A stretch of DNA of 47,161 nt from Hyphomicrobiales bacterium (GCA_900470965.1 UCCS01000045.1:91791-138951), one strand, 5' to 3'. Positions 16,303 to 26,679 are shown, counted from the first letter of the stretch. The notes: generated by a model from the sequence alone, not told the origin. Numbers and translations are program-made.

Positions 16303-17235
16303 ATGTCTTTTGCGCCCCTTCATCTCGACACTCCTCTGATCCAGACAGCACCCGATTTCAGCGCCAGCGGCAAGCCGCTTTGGTTAAAGCTCGATGCGCT
16401 ACAGCCTTCAGGCAGCTTCAAGCTGCGTGGTGTCGGCCGCCTTTGCCAGCATGAGGTTCAAAACGGTGCGCGCGAGATCTTCTGCGCCTCCGGCGGCAAT
16501 GCCGGCATTGCCGCAGCCTATGCCGGGCGGGCACTTGGCGTGCCTGTTACGATCGTCGTGCCTGAGACGACGGCACCTGACGTGCGTCGAACGATTGCCG
16601 CAACGGGCGCCAATGTGCTGGTTCATGGTTCTGTCTTCGATGAGGCCAATGCGCATGCGATCGAACTCGCCGAAAGCCGCAAGGCGACCTATGTGCATCC
16701 TTTCGACCATCCGCTCCTGTGGGATGGCCATGCGACGCTGATCGATGAGGTGGTGGCAAAGGGTGCCAAATTCGATTGTGTCGTTACCAGCGTCGGCGGT
16801 GGCGGTCTGCTTGCCGGCATCGTCGAGGGGCTGAAGCGGAACGGGCTTTCGGACGTGCCTGTCATTGCCGTCGAGACGGAAGGAGCTGCATCATTTCATG
16901 CAAGCCTCAAGGCCAATGAGCGTATTTCGCTGCCGGCCATTACATCGATTGCCACCTCGCTCGGCGCGCGGCAGGTGGCGCAGCATGTCTTCGATCTGCC
17001 GAAGCATCACCCGATCGAAAGTGTTCTCGTCAGCGATGCCGATGCCGTGGCCGCCTGCCTGAAATTTGCCGATGCGCAGCGCATCCTGGTCGAACCGGCC
17101 TGTGGTGCCGCACTTGCCGTTGCCGATGTGCATGCCGGTCTGCTGTCGCGCTTCGACAATCCGCTGATCGAAGTTTGCGGCGGTATCGGCGTGTCGCTTG
17201 AAAAGCTCAGCGTCTGGAGAGAAAAGTTTCTCTGA
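16303..17235 (+). CDS. PLP-dependent serine/threonine dehydratase-like protein
   Basis: This 310-residue fold-type II PLP enzyme carries the Schiff-base lysine in PSGSFKLRG (Lys40), the phosphate/substrate loop CASGGNAGIAAAYAGRALG and the glycine-rich phosphate-binding loop SVGGGGLLAG. It most resembles eukaryote-type L-serine dehydratases, which deaminate serine or threonine to pyruvate or 2-oxobutyrate. It lacks the C-terminal ACT-like regulatory domain of biosynthetic IlvA (about 500 residues), so a catabolic role is more likely. The ATG at 16303 is preferred because homology begins right after it, although the frame is open upstream. It lies between leuD and leuB on the opposite strand. 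Confidence 0.85.
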   Translation: MSFAPLHLDTPLIQTAPDFSASGKPLWLKLDALQPSGSFKLRGVGRLCQHEVQNGAREIFCASGGNAGIAAAYAGRALGVPVTIVVPETTAPDVRRTIAATGANVLVHGSVFDEANAHAIELAESRKATYVHPFDHPLLWDGHATLIDEVVAKGAKFDCVVTSVGGGGLLAGIVEGLKRNGLSDVPVIAVETEGAASFHASLKANERISLPAITSIATSLGARQVAQHVFDLPKHHPIESVLVSDADAVAACLKFADAQRILVEPACGAALAVADVHAGLLSRFDNPLIEVCGGIGVSLEKLSVWREKFL

Positions 17236-17246
17236 GATCCGGACAA

Positions 17247-17271
17247 AGAAAAAGCCGGGCGAAAGCCCGGC
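17247..17271 (-). terminator. Rho-independent terminator of leuD
   Basis: The stem GCCGGGC/GCCCGGC (17254-17260 with 17265-17271) closes a GAAA tetraloop on the plus strand. The minus strand continues TTTTTCTTTG. It lies 27 bp past the leuD stop and also just after the convergent dehydratase gene. Confidence 0.82.
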
Positions 17272-17297
17272 TCGATCTCAAAGCAATTTGGTGAGGC

Positions 17298-17906
17298 TCA
17301 GGCGGCCCAGGGGTGCGAAGCGGCGTTCTTCTTTTCGAACTCGTCGATCGCCTTGCCCTTTTCCATGGTCAGGCCGATATCATCGAGGCCGTTCAGCAGG
17401 CAGTGGCGCTTGAACTCGTCGAGATCGAACTTGATCGAGCCGCCGTCCGGACCGGTGATTTCGAGGTTTTCAAGGTCGACCGTCAGAATGGCGTTGGAGC
17501 CGCGCTCGGCGTCGTCCATCAGCTTGTCGAGGTCTTCGTGGCTGACCTGGATCGGCAGGATGCCGTTCTTGAAGCAGTTGTTATAGAAGATGTCGGCGAA
17601 GCTGGTGGAGATCACGCAGCGGATGCCGAAATCGAGCAGCGCCCATGGAGCGTGTTCGCGCGAGGAGCCGCAGCCGAAATTGTCACCGGCAACCAGGATC
17701 TTTGCCTCGCGGTAAGCCGGCTTGTTCAGCACGAAATCAGGGTTTTCGGAGCCGTCTTCGTTGTAGCGGGCTTCGGCGAAAAGGCCCTTGCCAAGGCCGG
17801 TGCGCTTGATGGTCTTCAGATAGTCCTTCGGAATGATCATGTCGGTGTCGATGTTGACGACCGGCAGAGGGGCTGCAACGCCCGTGAGCTTCACGAATTT
17901 ATCCAT
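17298..17906 (-). CDS. leuD: 3-Isopropylmalate dehydratase small subunit
   Basis: The 202-residue small subunit pairs with LeuC to isomerise 2- to 3-isopropylmalate in leucine synthesis. It shows the family's [14 protein letters not shown] near the N-terminus, the swivel-domain motif [17 protein letters not shown], and [16 protein letters not shown]. The length is standard for the bacterial LeuD family. leuC is not in this window. It is transcribed toward its own hairpin terminator. Confidence 0.97.
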   Translation of the reverse strand: MDKFVKLTGVAAPLPVVNIDTDMIIPKDYLKTIKRTGLGKGLFAEARYNEDGSENPDFVLNKPAYREAKILVAGDNFGCGSSREHAPWALLDFGIRCVISTSFADIFYNNCFKNGILPIQVSHEDLDKLMDDAERGSNAILTVDLENLEITGPDGGSIKFDLDEFKRHCLLNGLDDIGLTMEKGKAIDEFEKKNAASHPWAA

Positions 17907-18041
17907 GACCTATGCTCCATTTCAGCAAAACGTACTTTCTGACTTTGCATCTATTCCAGTTTCCCGCCGAAATGAAGAAGAATCTTTCGTTGATGGTGGC
18001 CACGCGGTGTTTCGCGCGGCCTGCCGATTGCGCGTGTCCCT

Positions 18042-18461
18042 TTACTTGGACGGTGCGTTCAGGCCCCAGAGCACGCCGAACGGATCACGAAGCTGGCCGT
18101 AACGGTCACCCCAGAACATCAGTTCGACCGGCATGACGACTTCGGCGCCGGCGGCCACTGCGCGGTTCCACCAGAAATCGATATCGTCGATCACCAGCTG
18201 GATGGCAAAACCTTCATGGCCTTTGAAGGGATGGCCGTATTCCGGATAGGCATCCGACAGCATGAGCGAGCTGCCATTAATATAGAGATGCACATGCATC
18301 GTGCGGCCGCTTTCGTCGACCGGCACGAGATAGGCTTCTTCAGCGCCGAAAGCTTTCTTGTAAAATTCCGCAGCCTTTACCGCGCCGTCGACCGTCAGAT
18401 AGGGAAGCAGGCCGTTCTTGACCGGCGGCATCTTGGTCTGGTTGTTCTCCGTTGCATCCAT
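18042..18461 (-). CDS. VOC-superfamily (glyoxalase/PhnB-like) protein
   Basis: This 139-residue protein shows the vicinal-oxygen-chelate fold pattern: PYLTVDGAVKAAEFYKKAFG near the N-terminus, the paired beta-strand segments HVHLYINGSSLMLSD and FAIQLVIDDID, and the C-terminal WGDRYGQLRDPFGVLWGL. These features are typical of the PhnB-like group often annotated as glyoxalase/bleomycin-resistance-like. The reaction is not predictable: members of the group include isomerases, dioxygenases and antibiotic-binding proteins. It stands alone between leuD and a small membrane-protein gene on the same strand. Confidence 0.8.
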   Translation of the reverse strand: MDATENNQTKMPPVKNGLLPYLTVDGAVKAAEFYKKAFGAEEAYLVPVDESGRTMHVHLYINGSSLMLSDAYPEYGHPFKGHEGFAIQLVIDDIDFWWNRAVAAGAEVVMPVELMFWGDRYGQLRDPFGVLWGLNAPSK

Positions 18462-18570
18462 GCTCGTCCTCCATTCGTTTTTAAAGTGCCGGCTGAATGC
18501 CTGGCTGCTTCAAGGACGTAGCATGGGAACGTGAGCCGACAATGTCGGTCAGAATTTTCAGAGAAAATGA

Positions 18571-18801
18571 TCAGAGATCGATGATCGTGCCGCGGCCGTC
18601 GTTCCAGATGCGCATCTCGCGCTTACCATCGGCGCGGGCGCGGACGGGAGCGGGCTTCATCTTCATCGAAAGGGCGCGGCCGACCATGAGCACGGTCAGG
18701 ATGCCGCCAACGGCGAGCGTGACCGAGAAGGTGAGAAGCAGCATGGCCACGAAAACGGTGGCGCCGGCAAGCATGAAGAAGATGGAGCGAATGTTCTGCA
18801 T
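18571..18801 (-). CDS. Small membrane protein, conserved-hypothetical type
   Basis: This 76-residue protein has a hydrophobic region from about 7 to 44 that could form two short helices or a hairpin (FFMLAGATVFVAMLLLTF, then LAVGGILTVLMVGRAL). A basic, soluble C-terminal tail contains REMRIWNDGRGTIIDL. The ATG has a GAAAGG ribosome-binding site 10 bases upstream. I do not recognise a characterised family. It is divergent from the CitE-like lyase gene, with a 113-bp shared spacer. Coding potential is supported by the start signal, the biased third positions and the clean hydrophobic/basic architecture. Confidence 0.7.
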   Translation of the reverse strand: MQNIRSIFFMLAGATVFVAMLLLTFSVTLAVGGILTVLMVGRALSMKMKPAPVRARADGKREMRIWNDGRGTIIDL

Positions 18802-18914
18802 TGGTTTGAAACCTTTCTACGGAAAGGAATGTGGTCCTTCTTTTTCCTCTCTGCAAGCCAAGCGTGGCTTTTTGTTGTCTTGCCGGGCTTTGCGAAGCTT
18901 GGCACTAATGGTCC

Positions 18915-19820
18915 ATGAGCCGAACACCACCTCTTCGTTCCCTGCGTCTGCGCCGCTCGGTGCTGAGCGTACCCGCCATCAAGGCGCGTGCGCTTGAAAA
19001 GACCCATTCCCTTGATTGCGATGCGGTTATTCTCGATCTGGAGGATTCCGTCGCGCCCGAGAGGAAGGCGGAAGCGCGCGACAATCTGAAGGCCTTTTTT
19101 GCCGGGTCGCCGCTTGAGGGCAAGGAAAGGATCATCCGTATCAATTCTTTGTCATCCGGATTCGGACTGGCGGATCTGGAACTGGTCAAGGCGCTTTCGC
19201 CCGATGCCGTTCTGCTTCCAAAGGTGGATGAGCCACAGGATGTAATGGCTGTCAGCGATCTGCTTGCCGAGGCCTATGCGCCGGAGGAGTTGCGCATCTG
19301 GGCGATGATCGAGACGCCGCGTGGCGTGCTGAATGCTGCAGCGATCGCCGAATCCGGCCGCACGCCGGGCTCGCGGCTCGATTGCCTCGTGGTCGGCCTC
19401 AACGACCTGCGCAAGGAAACGGGCGTCTTGCCGCAGTCGGGGCGGACCTATCTCGTGCCCTGGCTGATGCAGGTCGTTCTGGCGGTCAAGGCCTATGGGC
19501 TCGATGCGCTTGACAGCGTCTTCAACGATTTCCGGGATGACGAAGGTTTCGATGCCGAGTGCGGGCAGGGCCGCGCCATGGGTTTTGCAGGGAAGATGCT
19601 GATCCATCCGGCGCAGATTGCAGCCGCCAACGCGCATTTCGGGCCTGACGCGGAGGAGATTGCGGAGGCGGAAGCCATCATTGCCGCTTTCGCTGATCCG
19701 GCGACCGAGGGGCTCAACGTGATCAATGCGAACGGGCGGATGATCGAGCGGCTGCATCTTGTCCAGGCCGAAGCTCTGGTCCATAAAGCGCACCTGATTT
19801 CTGCAAGAAAGCCCGCCTGA
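18915..19820 (+). CDS. CitE-like HpcH/HpaI-family lyase (malyl/citramalyl-CoA type)
   Basis: This 301-residue TIM-barrel protein has RRSVLSVPAIKARALEKT at the N-terminus, the metal/CoA-site DAVILDLEDSV, a strand IWAMIETPRGVLNA carrying the metal-binding Glu, and GFAGKMLIHPAQIAAAN, all features of the CitE-like group. Such enzymes cleave or hydrolyse malyl-CoA, citramalyl-CoA or related thioesters using Mg2+. No citrate lyase alpha or gamma subunits are nearby, so it is not part of a citrate lyase complex. Its TGA overlaps by one base the ATG of the DUF1737 gene (TGATG), implying translational coupling. Confidence 0.85.
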   Translation: MSRTPPLRSLRLRRSVLSVPAIKARALEKTHSLDCDAVILDLEDSVAPERKAEARDNLKAFFAGSPLEGKERIIRINSLSSGFGLADLELVKALSPDAVLLPKVDEPQDVMAVSDLLAEAYAPEELRIWAMIETPRGVLNAAAIAESGRTPGSRLDCLVVGLNDLRKETGVLPQSGRTYLVPWLMQVVLAVKAYGLDALDSVFNDFRDDEGFDAECGQGRAMGFAGKMLIHPAQIAAANAHFGPDAEEIAEAEAIIAAFADPATEGLNVINANGRMIERLHLVQAEALVHKAHLISARKPA

Positions 19821-20026
19821 TGAAACTCTACCGCTTCCTGACTGGTCCCGACGACGCTTCCTTCTGCCACAAGGTCACGACGGCACTGAACAAGGGCTGG
19901 TCTCTGTCCGGCTCGCCCAGCTATGGCTTCAATGCTGCGACCGGCCAGATGCAGTGCGGCCAGGCCGTCGTCAAGGATGTCGAGGGCAAGGATTATCACC
20001 CGGACATGAAACTGTCTGAGCAGTAA
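19820..20026 (+). CDS. DUF1737-type small protein
   Basis: This 68-residue protein has the DUF1737 pattern: YRFLTGPDDASFCHKV, then ALNKGWSLSGSPSYGF and a C-terminal QCGQAVVK. The family is small, soluble and of unknown function. It overlaps the lyase stop by one base, so it is translated from the same message. The next gene is convergent, with stop codons only a few bases apart and no clear terminator between them. Confidence 0.85.
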   Translation: MKLYRFLTGPDDASFCHKVTTALNKGWSLSGSPSYGFNAATGQMQCGQAVVKDVEGKDYHPDMKLSEQ

Positions 20027-20028
20027 GC

Positions 20029-20466
20029 TTAACGTTCGGCCGCCTCTTCGGCGCTCGCCTCGATGCGCTCCATGTCATCGTCGCTGAGGCCGAAGTGGTG
20101 GCCGATCTCATGGATCAGCACATGGGTGATGATGTCACCCAGCGTTTCGTCGTTTTCGGCCCAGTAATCGAGGATCGGACGGCGATAGAGGCGGATGCGG
20201 TTCGGCATCTCGCCGGTTTCCACGGTAAAGCGCTCCGAAATGCCGCGGCCCTCGAAAAGGCCGAGCAGGTCAAAGGGCGTTTCCAGCGCCATATCTTCAA
20301 AAACTTCGTCGTCGGGGAAGTCTTCGATTTCGATGGTCAGATTGGTCGTCAGCTTGCGAAATTCGTCCGGCAGATGACTGTAGGCCTCCATTGCCAGCGA
20401 CTCGAAGGTGCTGATCGCCGGCGCATGGCGGTCCCGCCAATCATCGCTCTGGTCTATGCGGGCCAT
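20029..20466 (-). CDS. Zincin-like metallopeptidase (HEIGH motif)
   Basis: This 145-residue protein contains the zinc motif HEIGHHFGLSD at 119-129, in which His119, Glu120 and His123 form the HExxH core and a downstream acidic residue likely completes the site. The upstream acidic, mixed alpha/beta part and short length match the zincin-like metallopeptidase type 1 family (PF06262). Substrates are not known for most members. It is divergent from imuA, with 162 bp between, and shows no SOS box close to its own start. Confidence 0.85.
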   Translation of the reverse strand: MARIDQSDDWRDRHAPAISTFESLAMEAYSHLPDEFRKLTTNLTIEIEDFPDDEVFEDMALETPFDLLGLFEGRGISERFTVETGEMPNRIRLYRRPILDYWAENDETLGDIITHVLIHEIGHHFGLSDDDMERIEASAEEAAER

Positions 20467-20592
20467 AAGTATTCCTTCCTTTGCCGGCCCATATAGAACC
20501 TTTATCGCCGATTTTCGAGTGCGGAATCAAAGGCAGGAATAAATTCTTATGAAATGATTGTTGACTCTTCATTAGAGCTCTGGAATCTATAA

Positions 20593-20607
20593 GAACATAA
20601 CAGGAAC
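20593..20607 (+). promoter_or_regulatory. LexA (SOS) box upstream of imuA
   Basis: GAAC-ATAACAG-GAAC matches the alphaproteobacterial LexA consensus GAAC-N7-GAAC exactly. It lies 21 bp upstream of the imuA start, downstream of a TTGACT (20561) element and overlapping a TATAAG -10-like sequence (20588-20593), so LexA bound here would block transcription. The promoter spacing is long, so the promoter itself is less sure. Confidence 0.85.
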
Positions 20608-20628
20608 AAGACGAATGGAGAGAACGCC

Positions 20629-21573
20629 ATGGCGCAGACCGCCCTGGCGCGCGAGCGGCTTTTTGCGCTCCGCGAAACCATTGCCCGACTGGAGGGAAAA
20701 CCCGCGCCGGCGCTTGCCGCGGCGGAACGGGAAGCCCTGGCGGAAGGACGCAAGCGGCGGCAGGAGTGTATGCTGCCACACCTCCCCTTCGGGGTGGAAG
20801 CACTCGATGAAGCGCTGGAAGGCGGCCTTCAGCTCGATGCGATTACCGAATTCCGCGCGGCGAGTTCCGGTGATGCAGGGGCGGCGAGTGGACTGGCGAT
20901 GGCTATTGCAGCGCGACTGCAGAAGCACGAGGAGGATACCGGCAGGTTGCTGCCGCTGCTCTGGATCGGTGATGCCGTCGGCACACTGGAGGCGGGTCGT
21001 CCCTATGCTCCGGGGCTGAAGGATTTCGGGCTGAAGCCGGAAAGGTTTTTCCATGCCGCGCCGCGCAAGCTGGAGGATGCGCTCTGGCTGGCGGAAGCGG
21101 CCATCGAAAGTGCTGCCTTCTCGGTTGTCGTCTTCGAAGTGCGCGGCAATCCCCTGCATTTCGGCCTGACCGAAAGCCGCCGGCTCAGTCTCAGGGCACG
21201 CGCCGTCCGCCGTCCGCTCTTTCTCGTCCGCCAGGCCGGGGAGGAGGAGGCGAGCAGCGCTGTCTTCCGTCTGCATGTCGAGCCGGCGCCGTCTGATCTG
21301 CGGTCGTTGCCGGATGGATCAAAATTTTCCGGCAGCATCGGCAATCCGATTTTCCGTCTCACGCTGGAGAAGAGCCGCAATCCGGCCCCGCTCTCCTTTC
21401 TTCTGGAGTGGAACCCCCATGAACGCGAATTTTTCCCCGTCGACGAGCCAAGCTTCGCTCGGCCTCCAAGCGAACAGTCAGCGCATTCTGGCGCTCAGCT
21501 TTCCGCATCTGCCAACGGACCGTATCGCCCGCAGGCGATGGGGCCTGTCCTGGCGTTCGAAAGGGCGTCCTGA
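20629..21573 (+). CDS. imuA: ImuA, SOS mutagenesis accessory protein (RecA-like)
   Basis: This 314-residue protein resembles ImuA, a RecA/SulA-related accessory factor of the ImuA-ImuB-DnaE2 translesion synthesis system. It has the characteristic LPFGVEALDEALEGGL, ITEFRAASSGDAGAASGLA, and LLPLLWIGDA segments. The canonical Walker A lysine is not visible, as is common in this group. The ATG is preceded by GGAGAG at the right distance. The last 155 bases overlap the start of imuB in another frame, the kind of large overlap expected for a coupled pair. It is under a perfect SOS box. Confidence 0.9.
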   Translation: MAQTALARERLFALRETIARLEGKPAPALAAAEREALAEGRKRRQECMLPHLPFGVEALDEALEGGLQLDAITEFRAASSGDAGAASGLAMAIAARLQKHEEDTGRLLPLLWIGDAVGTLEAGRPYAPGLKDFGLKPERFFHAAPRKLEDALWLAEAAIESAAFSVVVFEVRGNPLHFGLTESRRLSLRARAVRRPLFLVRQAGEEEASSAVFRLHVEPAPSDLRSLPDGSKFSGSIGNPIFRLTLEKSRNPAPLSFLLEWNPHEREFFPVDEPSFARPPSEQSAHSGAQLSASANGPYRPQAMGPVLAFERAS

Positions 21574-23032
21574 AGCGGCACCCCTCGTCTGTTCCGGCAA
21601 GCTCAATAATGCCATGCGGCTGACAGCGCTGGATGAATTCGCCGAGAAGCTGGGGCTGAGGAAGGAACAGGGCGTTGCCGAAGCGCGCGCCATGTTTCCG
21701 GCGCTTGATGTCCTGGAGGAGGATCCAGCAGCCGATCGACGGTTACTGGAAGGGATCGCCGACTGGTGCGACCGCTATACGCCGATGGTGGCGCTCGACG
21801 GCAAGGACGGGCTGTTTCTCGATATTACCGGCTGCGCCCATCTCTTCGGCGGTGAGGAGGCGCTTCTCAAGGATATTCTGTCCCGGCTCTTCCATATGGG
21901 GCTCGATGTGCGGGGTGCGATCTCCTCATCGCCGGGCCTTTCCTCAGCCGTCTCCCGTTTCGGGCAGGGCGGCGTCGTGGAGGATGAAGAGATGGAGCGC
22001 ATGCTGATGCCGCTGCCTGTCGCGGCCTTGCGGCTGGAGGGCCAGACCGTTGATGCCCTGAGGAAACTCGGCCTCAAATATGTCGGCGACGTCATTCATG
22101 CGCCGCGGTCGCCGCTGACCCGCCGCTTCGGGCCAACGCTGCTTCTGCGCCTTGATCAGGCGCTCGGCCGTGAGGAAGAACCGATCTCGCCCCGGCTTCC
22201 TGTCGCTAGCCTCTCATCCGAACGCCGTCTGGTCGAGCCGATCGGCACGGAAGAGCAGATCCTCGCGGTTACCGGACAGGTCGCCGTGTCGCTAAAACCG
22301 TCCCTGGAAGCGCGCGGTGCCGGCGGCCGGGTGTTCGAACTGGTGCTGTTTCGTGTCGACGGCAGGGTTTTCCGCATTTCCGTCGGTGCCTCCCGGCCGC
22401 TTCGTGAACCGAAGCTCATTGCCGGGCTGTTTTCCGAGCGGTTGCAGGTGATCTATGACGATATCGATGCCGGCTATGGTTTCGAGATCTTGCGCCTGAA
22501 CGTGCTGCGGCATGACCCGTTCAACGAGGCGCAGGGCGATTTCGAGGGCGACCGGCAGGGGGAGATCTCGCTTTCGAGTTTTGTCGACCGTGTCGCGGCC
22601 CGGCTTGGTTCGGACTGCCTGCAAAGCTTCCAGCTTCGCGAGAGCCATGTGCCGGAGCGCGCCGTGATCACGGTGCCGGCAATGGAGAGCCTTCCGGCCC
22701 GGCGGAAAGCGGAACAGGGCAATGCGCTGCCTTTTCGTGAGGAGCGTCCGCTGCGGCTTTTTGCAACGCCGGAGCCAGTCGAGGTCGCATTTGCCGAAGT
22801 GCCTGATGGTGCGCCGCAGACTTTCCGTTGGCGTCGCCTGCAGCATCAGGTGGCGAGGAGCGAAGGCCCTGAACGGATTGCCATGGAATGGTGGATCGAT
22901 GGCGATGATGCCGAAGCGCGAGACTATTTCCGGATCGAGGATGAGGCCGGACATCGCTTCTGGATCTATCGCCGGGGTCTCTACGGTGAGAACCCCGATC
23001 CTCGCTGGTTCATGCAGGGGGTCTTTGCATGA
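21419..23032 (+). CDS. imuB: ImuB, catalytically inactive Y-family polymerase homologue
   Basis: This 537-residue protein is the Y-family-like hub of the mutasome that connects DnaE2 with the beta clamp. The N-terminal palm segment reads [19 protein letters not shown] where active polymerases have a DMDAFFA motif, so the catalytic acid is missing, as in other ImuB proteins. [14 protein letters not shown] and the little-finger-like region follow. The ATG at 21419 has GGAG 10 bases upstream and lies inside imuA, giving a 155-bp overlap. The open frame reaches further back but homology starts here. The TGA overlaps the dnaE2 ATG by four bases. Confidence 0.9.
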   Translation: MNANFSPSTSQASLGLQANSQRILALSFPHLPTDRIARRRWGLSWRSKGRPEAAPLVCSGKLNNAMRLTALDEFAEKLGLRKEQGVAEARAMFPALDVLEEDPAADRRLLEGIADWCDRYTPMVALDGKDGLFLDITGCAHLFGGEEALLKDILSRLFHMGLDVRGAISSSPGLSSAVSRFGQGGVVEDEEMERMLMPLPVAALRLEGQTVDALRKLGLKYVGDVIHAPRSPLTRRFGPTLLLRLDQALGREEEPISPRLPVASLSSERRLVEPIGTEEQILAVTGQVAVSLKPSLEARGAGGRVFELVLFRVDGRVFRISVGASRPLREPKLIAGLFSERLQVIYDDIDAGYGFEILRLNVLRHDPFNEAQGDFEGDRQGEISLSSFVDRVAARLGSDCLQSFQLRESHVPERAVITVPAMESLPARRKAEQGNALPFREERPLRLFATPEPVEVAFAEVPDGAPQTFRWRRLQHQVARSEGPERIAMEWWIDGDDAEARDYFRIEDEAGHRFWIYRRGLYGENPDPRWFMQGVFA

Positions 23033-26000
23033 GGCCCGAACCCGCATTTTTCGAGATCGGTGCGAAGACGAATTTCTCGTTCCTGGAAGGTGCTTCGAAG
23101 CCTGAAGAGATGGTCGTGCAGGCCGCTTGGCTGAAGCTCGGCGGTCTCGGCATTGCGGACCGGAATTCGGTTGCCGGTGTAGTGCGGGCTCATGCGCAGG
23201 CAGAACAGCTCAGAGAGAGATACAGGAACAGGGATGCGATTTTAGCCGAGGCGAAGAAGAAGGGAAAAACGGAGATCATTCTCGACCCTGTCCGGGTTCA
23301 GCCGGGCGCCCGTCTCGTTTTTTCGGATGGAACGCCTGATATCCTTGCCTATCCGCAAAACCGGCGGGGCTGGGCAAATCTCTGCCGCCTTCTCAGCGCC
23401 GGCAATCTGAAGGACGAAGCTGTAAAGGGAACCTGCATCCTGACGGAAGCGGAGCTTATGGAATGGGGTGACGAGATGATGCTCGCCCTTATCCCCGATC
23501 GGGCCGCCGTGAATGATCCTGCCCGCCAGTCGGCACTTGAAGAGTATCTGGAACGGTTTCGCAAACGCTTCCGCAAGGCATTTTTTCTGGCGCTGTCGCC
23601 GACCTATGACGGCCGCGACCGGCAGGCTTTTGCAGCGCTTGCCATGCTTGCCGTCCGCAACCGGGTGCCGCTGATTGCGACCAATCAGCCACTCTATCAT
23701 GACCCCGGGCGCCGGCCGCTTTCGGATATCGTGATCGCCATACGGGAGCATGTGGAGATATCGAAAGCCGGATTCCTTCTGGCGCCCAACGGAGAGCGTT
23801 TTCTCAAGGATTCACGTGAAATATCCAGACTCTTTCGGGACTATCCGGATGCGGTCGAGAATACGCGGGTCTTTTTTGGCAAACTGGGCTTTTCGCTGAA
23901 CGAGCTGAAGCACAATTATCCGCCTGAAAACGATCCCGATGAGACGCCGCAGGAGACACTTGAAAGGCTGACGAGAGCGGGTGCGGTAAAGCGTTATCCT
24001 GACGGCGTTCCCGAAAAAGTGGCGAAGCAGATCGACTACGAGTTGAGGCTCATCGGCGATAAGAGCTACGCCTCCTATTTCCTGACGGTTCACAGGATCA
24101 TTCACCACGCCCGCCATGTGCTCGGAGTTCTGTGTCAGGGGCGGGGGTCGGCGGCCAATTCGGTCATCTGCTATTGCCTCGAGATCACGGAAGTCGATCC
24201 TCAAAAGAGCACGCTCCTCTTCGATCGGTTCATTTCAATGGATCGGGACGAACCGCCGGATATCGACGTTGATTTCGAGCATGAGCGGCGGGAAGAGGTC
24301 ATTCAGTCTATTTATAAAAGATACGGCACTGATCATGCCGGACTGACGGCAGCCGTCACCAGCTATCGCACTCGTTCAGCTGGCCGTGAAGTCGCTAAAG
24401 CCTTCGGTCTGTCGGAGGATGTTCAATCAGCGATCAGCAGCCTCGTATGGGGCTGGTCCGAAGATAATCTCTCTGAGCGGGATGCCAAGGCAGCTGGTCT
24501 CGATATCAAGGACCCGGTGACACGGAATGTGCTGCAATATGCCTCCGAGCTTCTCAGCTTTCCGCGTCATCTCACTCAGCATGTCGGTGGTTTCGTCATC
24601 ACGCGTGACCGGCTCGACGAGGTCGTGCCGATCATGAAGACGGCAATGCCAGATCGCTATATGATTGAGTGGGATAAAGACGATCTCGACAACGTCAAAA
24701 TCCTCAAGGTGGATGTCCTGGCGCTTGGTATGCTGACCTGCCTACGCAGGGCTTTCACGCTGCTTGAGCTGCATTACGACGTGAAGAAGACGCTCGCTGA
24801 TCTCGGCAATAGGGAGCACGGAGAGGAAGGCAAATCTGTTTACAGGATGATGTGGCGAGCGGACACGCTTGGTGTCTTCCAGATCGAAAGTCGGGCACAA
24901 ATGAGTATGCTGCCACGTCTTAAACCCGATAGGTTCTATGACCTTGTCATCGAAGTCGCGATCGTCCGGCCGGGACCGATCCAGGGGAACATGGTGCATC
25001 CCTATTTGAAGCGGCGCGAACAAGACAAAAAGAACATTCCGATCGAATATCCGAGCGATGAACTGAAGTCGGTTCTCGAGAGAACGCTTGGAGTGCCCCT
25101 GTTTCAGGAACAGGCCATGCAGATCGCGATTACCGCCGCAGGCTTTGCGCCAGCGGAAGCAGATCGACTCCGGCGGGCGATGGCGACCTTCAAAAGAACA
25201 GGCACGATCGGTAATTTCGAGAAGCGGTTCGTCGATGGAATGGTCGAAAAGAAATATGATCGCGAGTTTGCGCAGCAATGTTTCAATCAGATCAAGGGTT
25301 TCGGTGAGTATGGTTTTCCAGAAAGCCACGCTGCTTCCTTCGCGCTGCTCGTCTACGCTTCCTCATGGCTGAAAGCCTACTATCCCGACGTCTTCTGCGC
25401 GGCGATGCTGAATTCGCAACCGATGGGGTTTTATGCGCCGGCACAGCTGGTACGGGATGCGCGTGAGCATGGCGTGAAGATCCTACCGGCCGACATCAAT
25501 CACTCGGACTGGGAGTGCACACTGGAAACGGCGGTCTTCGACCGGGCAGCTGTCGATTTCCGCCATGGCGAGATGCGAGGTGTCATCAAGACCCGTCATG
25601 CAGTGCGGCTCGGTCTTCGGCAGATCAAGGGCGTTTCCTCTGATGATATGGAGCAGCTCGTCAAAAAACGTGATGACAAATATCACTCAGTGCGTGACCT
25701 CTGGCTGCGTTCCGGCTTGCAAAAGTCCGTCATCGAGCGGCTGGCAGATGCGGATACCTTCCGGTCCATCGGGCTATCGCGACGTGAGGCGCTTTGGGCG
25801 GTACGGGCACTGGATGTGAAGAGTGCGACAGAGGAGCTGCCGCTCTTCGAACAGGTTCGTCATATCGACCTCCAGCCCGAGCCTGCCGCAAAGTTGCCGG
25901 ACATGCTGCCGGGAGAGCAGGTCATCGAGGATTACCGCTACCTGTCGCTGTCCTTGAAGGGGCATCCCGTTTCCTTCCTGCGCGAGGAATTTCGCAAGGC

Positions 26001-26508
26001 AGGAGTGACGCGCAGTGTCGATCTGCTTCGCATTCCAAATGGACAGAGAGTCACGATTGCAGGATTGGTGCTGGTGCGCCAGCGGCCGGGTTCGGCGAAA
26101 GGCGTGATCTTCATGACGCTGGAGGATGAGACCGGTGTTGCCAATGCGATCGTCTGGACAAAAATATTCGACAAATATCGGTCGGTCGTCATGGGAGCGC
26201 GGCTGGTGAAGATCTACGGACGGCTACAGAGCCACAGCGGCGTCATTCATACTGTGGTTGAGCATATCGAGGATATGACGCCGCTACTCGGTATCCTTCA
26301 GCGTGAGGCGAGACGCTTTGGCGTCAGCGAGCGTTCGGATGAGGTATTGCGTGCAACGCAGGATCATCGGCAGCAGAAAAATGCTGATGCACTGGCAAGG
26401 GAGGGACTTGTCAGAAAGATCGCGAATGAAGGATCGCCCGAGAGGGAGAGAAATGGGGATGTCGCCGAGACCGCAAGCGTGATGCCGCGCGGGCGCAATT
26501 TCCACTGA
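23029..26508 (+). CDS. dnaE2: Error-prone DNA polymerase III alpha, DnaE2/ImuC
   Basis: This 1,159-residue C-family polymerase inserts nucleotides opposite lesions in SOS mutagenesis. An N-terminal PHP domain opens with [14 protein letters not shown] and has lost several metal-binding residues (IADRNS replaces a TDH-type motif). The polymerase core has [11 protein letters not shown], the catalytic acids in [13 protein letters not shown], and the third acid in [11 protein letters not shown]. The helix-hairpin-helix and OB parts follow ([15 protein letters not shown]). Homologous replicative DnaE is longer with intact PHP ligands, so the shorter length and the operon point to DnaE2. The start overlaps imuB by ATGA. 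The last about 60 residues look variable. Confidence 0.95.
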   Translation: MRPEPAFFEIGAKTNFSFLEGASKPEEMVVQAAWLKLGGLGIADRNSVAGVVRAHAQAEQLRERYRNRDAILAEAKKKGKTEIILDPVRVQPGARLVFSDGTPDILAYPQNRRGWANLCRLLSAGNLKDEAVKGTCILTEAELMEWGDEMMLALIPDRAAVNDPARQSALEEYLERFRKRFRKAFFLALSPTYDGRDRQAFAALAMLAVRNRVPLIATNQPLYHDPGRRPLSDIVIAIREHVEISKAGFLLAPNGERFLKDSREISRLFRDYPDAVENTRVFFGKLGFSLNELKHNYPPENDPDETPQETLERLTRAGAVKRYPDGVPEKVAKQIDYELRLIGDKSYASYFLTVHRIIHHARHVLGVLCQGRGSAANSVICYCLEITEVDPQKSTLLFDRFISMDRDEPPDIDVDFEHERREEVIQSIYKRYGTDHAGLTAAVTSYRTRSAGREVAKAFGLSEDVQSAISSLVWGWSEDNLSERDAKAAGLDIKDPVTRNVLQYASELLSFPRHLTQHVGGFVITRDRLDEVVPIMKTAMPDRYMIEWDKDDLDNVKILKVDVLALGMLTCLRRAFTLLELHYDVKKTLADLGNREHGEEGKSVYRMMWRADTLGVFQIESRAQMSMLPRLKPDRFYDLVIEVAIVRPGPIQGNMVHPYLKRREQDKKNIPIEYPSDELKSVLERTLGVPLFQEQAMQIAITAAGFAPAEADRLRRAMATFKRTGTIGNFEKRFVDGMVEKKYDREFAQQCFNQIKGFGEYGFPESHAASFALLVYASSWLKAYYPDVFCAAMLNSQPMGFYAPAQLVRDAREHGVKILPADINHSDWECTLETAVFDRAAVDFRHGEMRGVIKTRHAVRLGLRQIKGVSSDDMEQLVKKRDDKYHSVRDLWLRSGLQKSVIERLADADTFRSIGLSRREALWAVRALDVKSATEELPLFEQVRHIDLQPEPAAKLPDMLPGEQVIEDYRYLSLSLKGHPVSFLREEFRKAGVTRSVDLLRIPNGQRVTIAGLVLVRQRPGSAKGVIFMTLEDETGVANAIVWTKIFDKYRSVVMGARLVKIYGRLQSHSGVIHTVVEHIEDMTPLLGILQREARRFGVSERSDEVLRATQDHRQQKNADALAREGLVRKIANEGSPERERNGDVAETASVMPRGRNFH

Positions 26509-26679
26509 TACTGCTTCACATAGGGGGTCGCGATCCTTCTCAAGAGCTTAGGCATAGGCTCACCGGCGTGTGATCGTTGGTTGCGGAACAGTGAACGGTT
26601 TCGGTTGCGAATTTTCTTGACAGTTCCCATCTTCTTTTGCAGAAAACACGATAGTAAGTGTCATGTTTGGAATGAAGAC

